Shown in pieces: positions 9,815 through 19,951 of a stretch of 64,000 nucleotides of DNA (position 1 is the stretch's first letter; every line of letters begins with the position of its first letter). This DNA is from Epiperipatus broadwayi (taxonomy: Eukaryota; Onychophora; Udeonychophora; Euonychophora; Peripatidae). The position numbers and the translations under genes are program-made. The notes under the pieces are model-generated. The model did not search any database. It saw only the letters and a list, made by a program, of their open reading frames with translations, and had not been told where the DNA came from. The stretch spans positions 74,501 to 138,500 of the forward strand of contig JAQFVV010012986.1 of assembly GCA_028023455.1 (NCBI GenBank). The letters run 5' to 3'.

Positions 9815-10380
9815 TTAAATTCAAACATGATGGACTACCAGGGACATATGTTTGAATAGATAAAAATCTAAATCTACTATCTTGGAAATATTAGAATACA
9901 GTCAATGATAATGTGGCTTACTGTAATAGCATCATAATAGACTCAAGACCTAAAGGATCTAGGATCACAATGATGAACCTTCTAAGTGATAGACTTTAAA
10001 AAGCATAAAATGTGATGAATGAATAGCAAGAGTACAATGACAGCTAAACCAAAAGGTTTCGAATGTGAAGATGTATTTTTTTTTGTAAATTGAAATAGGA
10101 GTCACAAAAATGTGGTAAATAAAGGATTTCAATGTGTGGTAGTTGAGGAGAGACCATACTGCTGCCATCAGATGGTGCTGCAACACCATCAACAACCAGC
10201 CTGAAACCTGCAAGTGATAGCTTTATAAATCACTGTGACATTGGCAACACAAAGTGGGAAACTTTGTTAGTATTAGTTCATTTAATTATTTTTTAGCATA
10301 ATATATGGAAAAAGAATTGTTGATCCATATCTTGAAAATGAACCATGTTGAACTATTAATAAATAAAGTAATAATTGAAT
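9815..10380. other. Unassigned AT-rich DNA
   Basis: Nothing recognised. Slightly GC-richer at 10135-10215, without any coding motif. Confidence 0.4.
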
Positions 10381-10497
10381 AGCTTTATTGCTTAGAAATT
10401 TGCAAGAATTTGAACAGCCGAAATGACTGCTGGCCATATTCCATGGATCTTGAACTATAGAGTCTGCCATATTGCCATTGTGTCAAACCACACAGAA
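10381..10497 (-). mobile_element. SINE family D copy 2
   Basis: Minus strand has a tRNA-like head (GGTTTGACACAATGG, then GGCAGACTCTATAGTTC) and the family tail ending in CTAAGCAATAAAG. It shows the A-box-like GACACAATGG but only a weak B box. The tail ends in AATAAA-like sequence in all copies. Confidence 0.55.
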
Positions 10498-10652
10498 TAA
10501 TCAAAAAAGGGATGTGTTTAAAAGAAAAGATATTTGTTAACAAACTTGGTACAACAGCTCTGTTAAGAATCTAAAACAAGATAAAAGCAGTGTTGTTAGT
10601 TAATTATTATGATTCTGGCTAGAAGTCATTGAAAGTTAACTCAGTGCTATTA

Positions 10653-10759
10653 GACAAGCATTGTTAGCCAAGAGGGCAGTGCAGACACCTTGCAAGTAAG
10701 CGTTGGTTGCAAGCGGTTGTTACGAGTTCGCCTCCTGGCAGATGCTATGACATATGAAG
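10653..10759 (+). mobile_element. SINE family T copy 1: body-less tRNA-derived SINE
   Basis: A 107-bp insertion flanked by an exact 15-bp duplication (aactcagtgctatta at 10638-10652 and 10760-10774). It is almost nothing but a class-II tRNA-like sequence: box A TTAGCCAAGAGGG, anticodon-like loop CTTGCAA, long variable arm, and box B GAGTTCGCCTCC. Its 3' end is GATGCTATGACATATG. The acceptor ends AGCATT/GATGCT pair. RNA polymerase III promoter function is likely for the family. The source tRNA is of Leu or Ser type by its long variable arm. Confidence 0.8.
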
Positions 10760-10774
10760 AACTCAGTGCTATTA

Positions 10775-11988
10775 AGTTAGAATGTATATATATTTGGTTT
10801 AAAAATATCTTTTCATAGTGACTTGACTCAGCTCAAGTTTTTTGTGATTTATAAATAGTAAGGAGGTATTTTTTAAACAAAAAAATCCATGAGCAATTTC
10901 ATTAAATATAAGAAAGTTAAGGAAGTTTGTCACTTTAATGTATTGATGAAGATATCTTACTTATTACTTATAGTATATTTATTTTAAAATATTCTGAAAG
11001 TTCTTTATCAATACCCTTATCAATGACAGTTAAATTATTAGCTATAAATAGTGGAAAAATTGGTCAAGCATGTGGAATATATGAACTAGTTTGATTTAAT
11101 GTGGTTTTAATAATTTTTGAGAGATTTTGCATAATTCTATGTAATCTTAGCAGTAAGCTGCTTTGATTAATGATAACAAATCTGGTTAGATTCTAGTTGC
11201 AGTTATTAACCAGAGAACTGATTTTTTAATTAAAAATGTAAGATAACATTATACATGCATTAACGTGATAAGGTATTAAAATTTGACTGCCAAATTAAAA
11301 GATTGACAGTTTCGTGTTAATTAAATTTAAAAGGAAAATAAAAAATGTTTTTTTTTTTAATATCCACTTATCTGATCGATTAAATAGTGTGTGTGCACTT
11401 AATTTTGTTACATGGGTAAAAAGAGCTTAAAGTGCTACGTAATAAATCTTAATTTTGAAAAAAAAAAAAATCCATAACTTATCCGCACATAAATATATGT
11501 ACAACGGTCCAAGAAAAGCAATGAATAATCTTCTATTTTCTTGAATCACGGGTTGCAATCAGGTCATAACTTTGATTTCTCTATGGCTGACATCATTTGT
11601 TCCAAGAGAGATGATAGTGATCAATAGCTAAAGATAATCATGCCATCAATAAAAAGGACTCTAGCGCTCCTCTTTCTAAAAAAATGGCCCTTGTAGCAAC
11701 CACTTTCATTATTAGCATGTAAATCTATTCCTAAAAATGCAATTTTATGATAGTTCTCAACTTCCTTTTAATCATATAATGTTATGATTATGATACTATT
11801 GAGTATTGAAAGTGCTCAGCTTTAAATAAATTTTCTTTATTACAAATTCAAACCTGTTATGTTTTTAAAAATGTTTTAACATTTTTTGAATTATTATTAT
11901 TAATTTATAAATTTGTTTATTTTTCTTGAGAAAATATTATGAAGATTATATGAATAAATCAGAATTTCTTTTAAAATTGTGGGAAGTA
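10775..11988. other. Unassigned AT-rich DNA
   Basis: No motif found in any frame. Contains A and T runs (11343-11352, 11457-11470) and a mildly GC-richer patch at 11520-11710 without recognisable content. Confidence 0.4.
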
Positions 11989-12110
11989 ATTGATTTAAAA
12001 CAATAGCAAACTCTTTTTTACAGTAGTGCCACCTAGCACAAACTACAATAACCAATGGATGCAAGAATGTTTGTATACAAAATCCCAATCAGATCTCTAC
12101 CTATCCAATA

Positions 12111-12153
12111 TCCCTAGACTAGTTTCTACCTTGTGGCTTTTATCAGTGAGGAG
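12111..12153 (-). ncRNA. Hammerhead-like motif, family B (B1 left)
   Basis: Minus strand CTCCTCA, CTGATAA, hairpin, GAAA, CTAGTC, TAGGGA. Position 8 of the core is changed (G to A), which should abolish activity. Confidence 0.4.
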
Positions 12154-12364
12154 CCTAAGGTCTGAGAGCACCACCTAGATCTTGGGATTTACTGCAATCC
12201 TCTTGCAGCCATCTTTTATCTTTTAACAATTTATAGAGCTATGAGTCCAAAATAAAAACACAATAATATTTTGAATCCAAGCTCATTTGCTTGTATAGTC
12301 ATACAGATGTGAACCCAGTTCAGTATCTATAATTTTTGGTGTCTTTGGTTCTTAATAACCAAGG

Positions 12365-12407
12365 CTCCTCACTGATGAAAGCCACAATCTAGAGACTAGT
12401 CTAGGGA
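12365..12407 (+). ncRNA. Hammerhead-like motif, family B (B1 right)
   Basis: Plus strand CTGATGA is intact, but GAAA reads GAGA, so the second core strand is broken. Helix I (CTCCTCA with TAGGGA) has one mismatch. Confidence 0.4.
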
Positions 12408-12772
12408 TATTGAATGAATAGGCAACAGATATCAATTTTATGCATAACCTTCTTGCATCCTTTGATTACTATAGTTTGCACTGTGTGGTGCTATTTATGG
12501 AGAGTTTGCTACTAGTTTAATAGCTTGTGGAATCATAGGAAATGATGATGATGTGATGTTAAATGATTGATTTCTGATTGTAAATATGATTTGATAGAAA
12601 AAACAATCGATCTCTTCATAAATATAAAATAAATGAGCATGAATGTCTGATAGATGTTGACTGCCTCTATAATAAATTTAGTTTATAAAAATAATTATTA
12701 AACTTTGTCATTTTTTTCTTATAGTCAGTATTTCCAGAACTGTTTTTTTTTTTTTGCATGCCCTTATTGCAC

Positions 12773-12888
12773 TTTTTTTTCCATATGTCATAGCATCGGC
12801 TGGGACGTGAAGCCACAACTGTCTGCGACCAACTATTTGCTTGCAAGGCGGCTGCGATGACCTCTCGGCTAACAATGCTTGACTACTT
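12773..12888 (-). mobile_element. SINE family T copy 2
   Basis: Minus-strand tRNA-like sequence with TTAGCCGAGAGGTCA (box A), TTGCAAGCAA and CATATGG followed by A8 (T8 at 12773-12780). Box B is mutated. No clear flanking duplication. About 108 bp without tail, like copy 1. Confidence 0.7.
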
Positions 12889-12889
12889 C

Positions 12890-13226
12890 ATCATTATTCT
12901 ATTACTTTTCTGAGATTAAATATATATATATAATTTTGCAATGATTTGCATAAAAAAATGTATGGATGAAAGAAGAATGAAAGTGATCTTTTTAACTTAA
13001 TTCACTAATGATTATTATTAATACAGCAGGTATATCGTTATTGTAACAACTTATATGCATTAATTATGAATTATACTTAATTACGATTTAATACTTTATT
13101 AATTCCAAAACAGCAAATCCTGCTAGGAAATCTTGATGCTTAACTTATTTTAGTTCGGTAGATTAATTATTATGACTGATTATTTTATTAATAAATGTTA
13201 CTTTTTAAAAAAAAATAATTAAGTAA
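12890..13226. other. Unassigned AT-rich DNA
   Basis: Nothing recognised apart from a short TA run at 12918-12932. Confidence 0.4.
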
Positions 13227-13338
13227 TAATTGCTTAGGATGTCACAAAAAGTTCAAGCACCAGAATAAATCTGAGCCACTATTCATGGGTTCTTATCTTT
13301 AGAATCTGCCACTTTACCATTGCACCAAACCATACAAG
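13227..13338 (-). mobile_element. SINE family D copy 3
   Basis: Minus strand has the best kept head of this family: GGTTTGGTGCAATGGTA, then AAGTGGCAGATTC, and the tail GGTGCTTGAAC followed by CTAAGCAAT. TGGTGCAATGG fits a pol III A box of tRNA-Gln/Glu type. Confidence 0.6.
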
Positions 13339-13517
13339 GCAATATTTTTCATTTAACATTAAATTTTAACTGAAACACACAGGCTTATTATATACCTGTA
13401 TCTATATATGTAATATATAGGATATATGAGCACAGACTTTCACATGACCCACCACTCTCCACACCATCTCATAACACTGATACACCTGAACACATATATG
13501 CTGAAAAGATAAATAAT

Positions 13518-13564
13518 CACCAATATACGTATTTCATGCTAAACCAGCAATCATCAGTTGGTCC
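13518..13564 (-). ncRNA. Hammerhead ribozyme-like motif, family A (A2 left)
   Basis: Identical in the core to the A1 left-arm motif: helix I ACCAA/TTGGT, CTGATGA, TGCT/AGCA hairpin, GAAA, palindromic helix III. The helix II closing pair is T/T. Confidence 0.6.
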
Positions 13565-13935
13565 AGATTACCATTTCCACACATATATGCTATAAGTGCT
13601 CAGATATATATTAAGATAGTCAATCCTCATACTTTAATGGACAGGCTTCAATCTACTCCACACTCCAACTCTTCAACCGTCCATCCAATTGAAAATCTGA
13701 TGATGTAATGCTCAAAGGCCACCCTGAGCCCGAGATTCCTGTCACACCCATGTTGACCTAAGGTCAATCTGACCCCTTATGTACAAGAGCATTCCATCAT
13801 CAGATTTTCAATTGGATAGACGGTTGAAGAGTTGGAGTGTGGAGTAGATTGAAGTCTGTCCATTAAAGTAGGAGGATTGACTATCTTAATATATATCTGA
13901 GCACTTATAACATATATGTGTGGAGATGGTAATCT

Positions 13936-13983
13936 GGACCAACTGATGATTGCTGGTTTAGCATGAAATGCGTATGTTTGTGA
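13936..13983 (+). ncRNA. Hammerhead-like motif, family A (A2 right), probably inactive
   Basis: CTGATGA and GAAA are kept, but the base at the cleavage position appears to be G (GTATG), which hammerheads do not cleave, and helix I is mismatched. Confidence 0.45.
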
Positions 13984-14102
13984 TTATTTATCTTTTCAGC
14001 ATATATGTGTTCAGGTGTATCAGTGTTATGAGATGGTGTGGAGAGTGGTGGGTCATGTGAAAGTCTGTGCTCATATACCCTATATATTACATTAAATTTT
14101 AA

Positions 14103-14999
14103 ATAGTTTTTTTAATTTAAAGAACATTTAAATCTGTTTATTAATTCTCTCACTGATATAAAATTATCTGATACCTACCTAATCCCACCAAGCTTAGATA
14201 AAACAGTTATGCTAAATAAAAATGAATTTTAGAATATTCCATTTTCTTCTCCATCCATATTTTATTGTTAAAAAGAGATTGCCTTGACAACCGATTGAAA
14301 ATGTTGATTGTTATTAACATTAGGATTGTCTAAGTGTTGAATGATTTCTATCAATATTTTATTTTAGTATTGATGATAATATGGATAGTAATGAGTATAA
14401 CAGAGATAAAGATAAAGCATGGATTCAATGGTAGTATGAATACGACACTATTCCTATTAGGGATGTAAGTAGCATTATCTTATGATAGTATTGTTTTTGT
14501 TTTTTGTAATAAGCACATTGTCACTCTTCCTACCAACTCAAATTAGCTGAGAACTGTTATCCTCTGACTGATAATATTTAGATGCAATTTATTATTAGAG
14601 CTAGTGTGACTGTAGGCTGATTAACAGAAAAAAAATAGCTCAAGACTGCTTGAAACTTAAAAAATATTACCAAGGTTTACCCAGTATGGATTCAAACTCT
14701 AAATTGTATGACTATTAAATGATTCTGATGCAATAATTATCCAAGTGCACTAAAACCTTGTTAGATAATCTGTGGTGAATATAATAGTAATGATAAGAAA
14801 TGATTTAGCAAGTCTTCTTATGTAAACGTGTATTTATGCATTGCATTTGTCTATTGTCTGTATTCTATTAGTTAAAAGGAATTATAATAAACGATTGTTG
14901 AGATATTTATGATATTCTTTTTTTTGGCTATATAATTTTACTTAAACTATACTAATTGTTATCGTCTCCCATTTAAAGAAAACTAAAACAAATATCTGA
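14103..14999. other. Unassigned AT-rich DNA
   Basis: No features recognised. A short stretch near 14275-14330 (gattgccttgacaac) echoes the inner part of the hairpin at 27540-27715. Confidence 0.35.
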
Positions 15000-15003
15000 A
15001 CAC

Positions 15004-15245
15004 AGACTTTCAAGCACCCTTCAGCTATCGACTCTATCTCATATGATGATACCCATGACCACACATGTGAAAAGATAAATTGTCTCTAATATATATATAT
15101 TGTACTGATAATTGCTGGTTCAGCATGCGTGGATTGGCGATCATTTATCTTTTTCACATGTGTGTGGCCATGTGTATCAGTTGTATGATATAGAATCGAT
15201 AGCTGAAAGGTGTTTGAAAGTTTGTGTTCCAATCCTCTACAAGTA
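15004..15245. mobile_element. Foldback element A4 (short family A inverted pair)
   Basis: Left arm 15004-15090 (minus) and right arm 15104-15245 (plus). Both carry only the outer part of the unit, from the hammerhead to the tRNA-like end (right: gatagctgaaagg ... gtgttccaatcc). The left arm starts just past the position of hammerhead cleavage, and the right arm starts inside hammerhead helix I. No clear flanking duplication. Confidence 0.65.
15104..15137 (+). ncRNA. Hammerhead remnant, family A (A4)
   Basis: ACTGATAATTGCTGGTTCAGCATGC: the hairpin is kept, but position 8 is changed and GAAA is lost. Inactive remnant. Confidence 0.35.
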
Positions 15246-15526
15246 CATCTAATTTTTAAGTATATTAAATTATTCTTGTATTTTAGTAATAAAACGAATG
15301 TAAATCTAATTAATAGGATTGACACTGCATCTTAATCTTTTTGAAGACTCGAGGATATATAACTTCCTACAATATATTTATATTTCAGGTGAAACAAAAT
15401 GTAGACGTCATCAAAATATTATTTAGAAAACTTCTTCCTGGCAATAAATTTAATCATTTGGAATCTGATTTTCTCCTATATAAGTTATTGCTTTTTTTTT
15501 TACAAAAACAACAGATCTTCATTTTT

Positions 15527-15552
15527 TTAAATAATAATAATAATAATAATAA

Positions 15553-15586
<34 letters not shown>

Positions 15587-15640
15587 TGTAGTAGTAGTAG
15601 TAGTAGTAGTAGTAAGTAAGTGATGATAATAATGATAATA

Positions 15641-15710
<70 letters not shown>

Positions 15711-15860
15711 TAATAATAATAGTAGTAATAATAATAATAATAATAATGATGGTGTGATTAATAATGGTATATGGGGGGGGGGGGGGTGGTTGGGGGGGAG
15801 GGGAAATAATAATAATAATAGTAGTAGTAATAATAATAATAGTAATAATAAAAAAAAAGA
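15527..15860 (+). repeat. Trinucleotide microsatellite (AAT/AGT)n with G tract
   Basis: About 330 bp of AAT, AGT and GAT triplets in blocks. Pure AAT is longest at 15651-15707 and pure AGT at 15554-15612, and G runs lie at 15775-15786 and 15792-15797. Open frames here are artefacts of the repeat (poly-Asn/Ser on plus, poly-Leu/Tyr on minus). Confidence 0.95.
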
Positions 15861-16060
15861 TCGAAAACGAACCAAAAACTATAACAAAATTGTCAGGAGG
15901 AAAATAGTAAATTCATATCCATCAACTTCTTAAAATATAGTTATAGATAAGACTTCGTGATATAGATATTCACGATATAGGTATTTATAATCCTCAAGAT
16001 ATGTGAAATATCAGAATAAACTTAATCGTTCTCAATATGTTTAAATAATCAGAATGATGT

Positions 16061-16178
16061 TCCGTATGGTTTAATACAATTGTAGCATGGTAGACATTCT
16101 CAAAGTTCATGAGTCACATGTCCAGCTCCAGTACTTGTAGTGCTTGAACTTCTTATGAATTCCTTAACAATAAACCAT
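16061..16178 (+). mobile_element. SINE family D copy 4
   Basis: Plus-strand copy with head GGTTTAATACAATTGTAGC, middle GTTCATGAGTCACATGTCC and tail GTGCTTGAACTTCTTATGA ending in AACAATAAACC. This is the fullest body of the family in the window. Confidence 0.55.
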
Positions 16179-16414
16179 TTGATTTTTTTAAATATAATAA
16201 CCCTTTTTACTTATAACTGTTTATCTGTTAATAAAATTAGTACAGTAATGCAATGAGATGCACTGTGATTTCTCAGAATCAGGAATCTCTCAGCCACTAT
16301 GCCTAGAGAAACCTGCCTTCCCTTTCCATTTCTCACCCTAAGTTTTTCCCATATTCTTCTCTATCCTGCTCCATCCCATTTCCACAACTAAATTTTTGTC
16401 AACTTCATGGCCTT

Positions 16415-16527
16415 TTCCCCCCCATATGTCATAGCATCAGCTGGGAAGCGAACCCGCAACAACCGTCTTCAACCAACTGCTTGCTTGCAAGGCAGCTGTG
16501 CTGACCTCTCGGCTAACAATGCTTGAC
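16415..16527 (-). mobile_element. SINE family T copy 3, nested in LINE L
   Basis: Minus-strand tRNA-like SINE: TTAGCCGAGAGGTCAGC (box A), TTGCAAGCAAGC, and GGGTTCGCTTCCC, the best B box in the family. It is inserted in the LINE 3' part. Flanking aacttcatggcctttt (16401-16416) and aactccatggccttta (16528-16543) look like a duplication of about 15 bp, although a third copy lies at 16612. The tail is a G/A run rather than pure A. Confidence 0.75.
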
Positions 16528-16557
16528 AACTCCATGGCCTTTATATCTAAATCTCAG

Positions 16558-16680
16558 TGGTTTCTTGGTTTTTATGCTGAGTGTAGAAAAGATAAGGGAG
16601 ATTTAGATATAAACTCCATGGCCTTTATATCTAAATTTCCCTTATCTTTTCCCAATCTCAGCATAAAAACCAAGAAACCA
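16558..16680. repeat. Local inverted duplication inside LINE L copy 2
   Basis: Nested arms: 16558-16581 with 16657-16680 (24 bp, perfect), and 16591-16613 with 16624-16646 (23 bp, nearly perfect), around the spacer ctccatggcc. Comparison with copy 1 (8250-8310) shows that 16612-16690 is the ancestral segment and 16545-16611 an added inverted copy. Confidence 0.8.
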
Positions 16681-16739
16681 TTTTCTATATAGTCACTTTG
16701 TTTATATTTATTCTACCACAACTTCAGTATTTGTACCCT

Positions 16740-16860
16740 TCTGCTTTCAGGCATTTACATTCAATTAATAGATGCCTAATATATTCTATGCCTTTTTTAC
16801 ACAATTTGCAGACTAAGTCACGCACATTTTTTCATTTACATGTATATTCTTTTGTTGGTA
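16740..16860 (-). pseudogene. LINE L copy 2 CCHC knuckle
   Basis: Minus strand gives CKLCKKGIEYIRHLLIEC, C-x2-C-x8-H-x4-C with all ligands kept, followed by KCLKAE as in the other copies. Confidence 0.7.
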
Positions 16861-17779
16861 GAGATCCTGCTCGAGTCTTAAACAGTAAACTACTTTCCGT
16901 GCTATTATTATAAATTAACTTGCACCCAATATTCCATTTACATATATATATAAACTCTTTTTCTTTTCCATCTCTCCAACTCTCTATTCTTTATTAATGC
17001 ATCTATTCTTCTATTCCATTCCTTGCCACTATAACACTCAACAATTCTTCTAACACAATCAACCCACCTTTTATATAAGTATATTATTGAAGGGTAGTAA
17101 TTAATTTATAGAGCACACAGAAAGCTTATGTAAATAGTCTGAACAGGCATTAACCTTCTGTATACCCTTCTCACCCATCTTGTTACTTGCCCTTTACTCA
17201 TAACTCAATTAAATACTATTTTGGCTATTGTTTTATTATCCATAAACTGCAATCTACTGAACATTTTCATTTCGCTTTTTGCAGCTCTCATATAAAAATG
17301 TGACCAGTCCATTTCTCCATGATTTGCTTCCTTTACTGTCTATACATATGCATTTAATGCATGCCTTCCCACTTCTCTCTGTACTTTTTCTAAGTAATCT
17401 AACATCCCTTTATTAACACAATTCATCATTACCATATGTTAACCCTGCTACTGCCACTCCCTTCTATACAATTCTAGCTACATCAAATTTATTATATAAA
17501 AACATTGTTAATTTCTTTATCAGTCCTTTTCATTTCTTTGCTTCATTTATCAATTTTTTTTCCCATTCATCCAAGCAATTTCTCTGATTACTTAAGATGA
17601 TTCCCAAATACTTATACCTATTCAGCACACTTAACTTTATATCCCCTAATAAAAATTCTTTGTCTTCTCTTTAACCCAGTATTAATTATCATTACTTTTG
17701 ATTTTTTTTCCACTAAATTTAATCCCTATCTCTTCACCCATCCTTGCACATGTCCTCAGCATAACTTCCCTATCTTTCC

Positions 17780-18650
17780 TTTCTATGCACAAGAAGACAT
17801 CATCTGCAAATATCCATTAATGTACATACTTCCTTACCACCTATTAATGATATCTCTACCACTCTTCCTAGAGTTTCTATTGCTCTCTCCATTTCTCTCA
17901 AATACAGCAAAAACAAATTAGGTGACATATGGCATCCTTGCCTTAGGCCGACCCTATTTGTAACTTTAACTGATTCTATATTCCCTAATTGATAAGCATA
18001 GTAATTTTTTCATATAATCTCTTAATAATATCCATTAAAGTTCATTCCATTCCCAAATTTACTAAACTTACCCATAATCTATTTCTATTTATTCTATCAT
18101 ATACCTTCTCTATATCTATAAAAACCATATATAAGTGTCTACCTGTATTTCTGCTCATATTTATAAATTGTGTAACTCCAAATAAACTACCTCCTATATG
18201 CTTATCTGATCGAAAAACTCCTTGCATTTCTCCTACTATATTATTTTCTTCCATGCATTTTGCGACCCTTCAAGTTACCATATATGCAAAAACTTTATAT
18301 AACACTGACATTACTGCTATTGGTCTATATCCTTACCCTTTCCTTTAAATAATAATCTTACTCTTGCATTACTCCAGCTGCCCAAGATAACTCTCTTCTG
18401 TGCCACCTTATTGAAACAGAATAATAGCTTTACTTTTGCCCTATGCCCTAAATTCATTACCATCTCTACTGCTCATTCATCTAAACCTTTGCCTTTCAAC
18501 TTTTCAATTTCTTCCCTGCCTTTATTCAGCTCATTTTTTGTAAACCTAATATTTCCATTACTATATGTTTTCAGGTTTGTTATCACTCTGTCCTTCACAT
18601 CTAACATTTTCTATATTTATTATATACTTATTTAAGATTTTTCTAATTCC
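17780..18650 (-). pseudogene. LINE L copy 2 reverse transcriptase
   Basis: Minus strand includes KHIGGSLFGVTQFINMSRN, MVFIDIEKVYDRINRNRLW (18254-18042), and near 17820-17790 an intact catalytic box FADDVFLC, unlike FVND in copy 1. Stops and small frameshifts break the reading, so it is not functional, but it is the better guide to the ancestral sequence. Confidence 0.75.
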
Positions 18651-19129
18651 TCTCTAGAGTTACTCTCTATTCTCTTATCATCTAGTAATACTATCCCCCC
18701 CCTACATTCCTTCTTTTAATGTATTTCCAAAAAAAATTATTCCCATCTCTTCCACTTTTATTAATATCCTCCAACAATTTACTACTCAATTTCATTCTCT
18801 CTCTATAATTATCTATTTTAACCAACTTTTTTTTAAAATACTTTTCCCATTTAACATTAACATCTTTTTCATTTTCTTTGTTCTTAATAGCACACTTATA
18901 TTCTTTGCATCCTTTTTTCTCTCTTTTACATGTTTCCTATACCTTTTATTCTTCTGAATATTATTCTCCCCTAAAAATCTATTTGCCACTTTTTCTACTT
19001 CACCACACCAGTCCTTATATTTATTCCCAACCAACACTTCCATGATTTCTTTCTACTTTTATTTTATATTCTTCTAACTTTTTCTTATCATTCATTCTTC
19101 ATCCACATCTTTCACTATTCTTTCTACTT

Positions 19130-19344
19130 TTTATTACTATTTTTCATCACATTACTAACCATTTCTATTACAAAGAAATTATGATCACTATTTTATACTC
19201 TCTTTTCATTATCAAACACTTTCATTTTCTGTACTTTATTCATTCCCTCTTTCTCTACTAATACATAATCTATTGTATGAAATATATTATTTTTAGACCA
19301 TATGTATTGTTCCTCATGCCTCTTTAGTAAAGAATAATGATTAT
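19130..19344 (-). pseudogene. LINE L AP-like endonuclease C-terminus
   Basis: Minus-strand translation reads FHTIDYVLVEKEG, then one stop, then NSDHNFFVIEMV. IDYVLV followed by SDHNFF are the last two conserved blocks of apurinic-type endonucleases in LINEs, with the catalytic Asp-His pair in SDH intact. This places the family among LINEs that nick targets with an APE-type domain. Confidence 0.75.
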
Positions 19345-19440
19345 CACTATATATATTGCCACACACAGCAAGCTAGAGTAAGCAATGGATGCCAGAAGGT
19401 TTGTGCATAAAATCCCTATCTAGTGCCTACTCATCCAATA

Positions 19441-19483
19441 TCCCCAGACTAGTTTCTGGCTTATGGCCTTCGTCAGTGAGGAG
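19441..19483 (-). ncRNA. Hammerhead ribozyme-like motif, family B (B2 left)
   Basis: Minus strand CTCCTCA, CTGACGA (position 7 is free to vary), GGC/GCC hairpin, GAAA, palindromic helix III ACTAGT, cleavage triplet GTC, then TGGGGA pairing with TCCTCA. The core is complete. Helix II closing pair is A/A. Confidence 0.6.
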
Positions 19484-19908
19484 CCTTGGATCTGAGAGCA
19501 CTGCATCTAGAATCTTAGGATCTAATGCAATCCTCCAGAAACCACCTTTTATCTCCATTTAACTACAAAACTATGAGTCTTAAATTGAAAACACCTTAAT
19601 GTTTTCAATCCAAGCCCATTAGCTTATATAGTCATATGGATCTGAACCCAGATGTGTACCCATACATTTTGGTGTCTTTGGTTCTTTAATAACCATAGCC
19701 ACCACTATCCTATTAGGCAGGATAAAAAATGTATGGGTACAAACTGGGTTCAGACCCATATGACTATATAAGCTAATGGCTTGGATTGGAAACTTAAAGG
19801 TGTTTTCAATTTAACTCATTAGTTTTGTAGTTAAATGGAGATAAAAGATGGTTGCTGGAGGATTGCATTAGATCCTAAGATCTAGATGTAGTGCTCTCAG
19901 ATCCAAGG

Positions 19909-19951
19909 CTCCTCACTGACGAAGGCCATAAGCCAGAAACTAGTCTGGGGA
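19909..19951 (+). ncRNA. Hammerhead ribozyme-like motif, family B (B2 right)
   Basis: Same as the left-arm motif on the plus strand: CTGACGA, GGCcataaGCC, GAAA, ACTAGTC, TGGGGA. The core is complete. Confidence 0.6.

Larger units (their letters stand above)
11997..12565. mobile_element. Element B1 (family B inverted dimer)
   Basis: The left arm 11997-12360 (minus) is a nearly full family B unit. The right arm 12361-12565 (plus) begins exactly at helix I of the hammerhead (aaggctcctc then ACTGATGA). An 8-bp candidate duplication attgattt flanks it (11989-11996 and 12566-12573). Both units are diverged. No coding potential. Confidence 0.7.
13370..14091. mobile_element. Foldback element A2 (family A head-to-head dimer)
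   Basis: Same structure as A1. Left arm 13370-13785 (minus) with the extra hairpin end, right arm 13787-14091 (plus), which lacks about 100 bp next to the centre. Flanked by ttaaattttaa at 13359-13369 and 14092-14102 (11 bp, the same length as for A1; the match extends to 14 bp if acattaaattttaa is counted). Outer sequences ctgaaac (left) and tatatattaca (right) match A1, which fixes the family termini. Confidence 0.8.
16255..19344 (-). mobile_element. LINE L copy 2: longest copy, endonuclease to 3' UTR
   Basis: Minus-strand LINE of about 3.1 kb. Order on the minus strand: endonuclease C-terminus (19344-19140), linker (19043-18813), RT (about 18650-17780), connecting region (17600-16950), CCHC knuckle (about 16850-16750) and 3' UTR (16390-16255). 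It has many stops. It is interrupted at 16415-16527 by SINE T and has a local inverted duplication at 16558-16680. Its 5' side is bounded by element B2, and I could not follow the endonuclease beyond B2. Confidence 0.85.

Noticed and set aside
15519-15875. Open reading frame rich in Leu and Tyr, and its plus-strand Asn/Ser partner
   Set aside because: Produced entirely by the trinucleotide repeat; no unique sequence or start context.
17989-18635. Plus-strand open stretches over 17989-18348 and 18411-18635
   Set aside because: Antisense shadows of the LINE L copy 2 reverse transcriptase on the minus strand.
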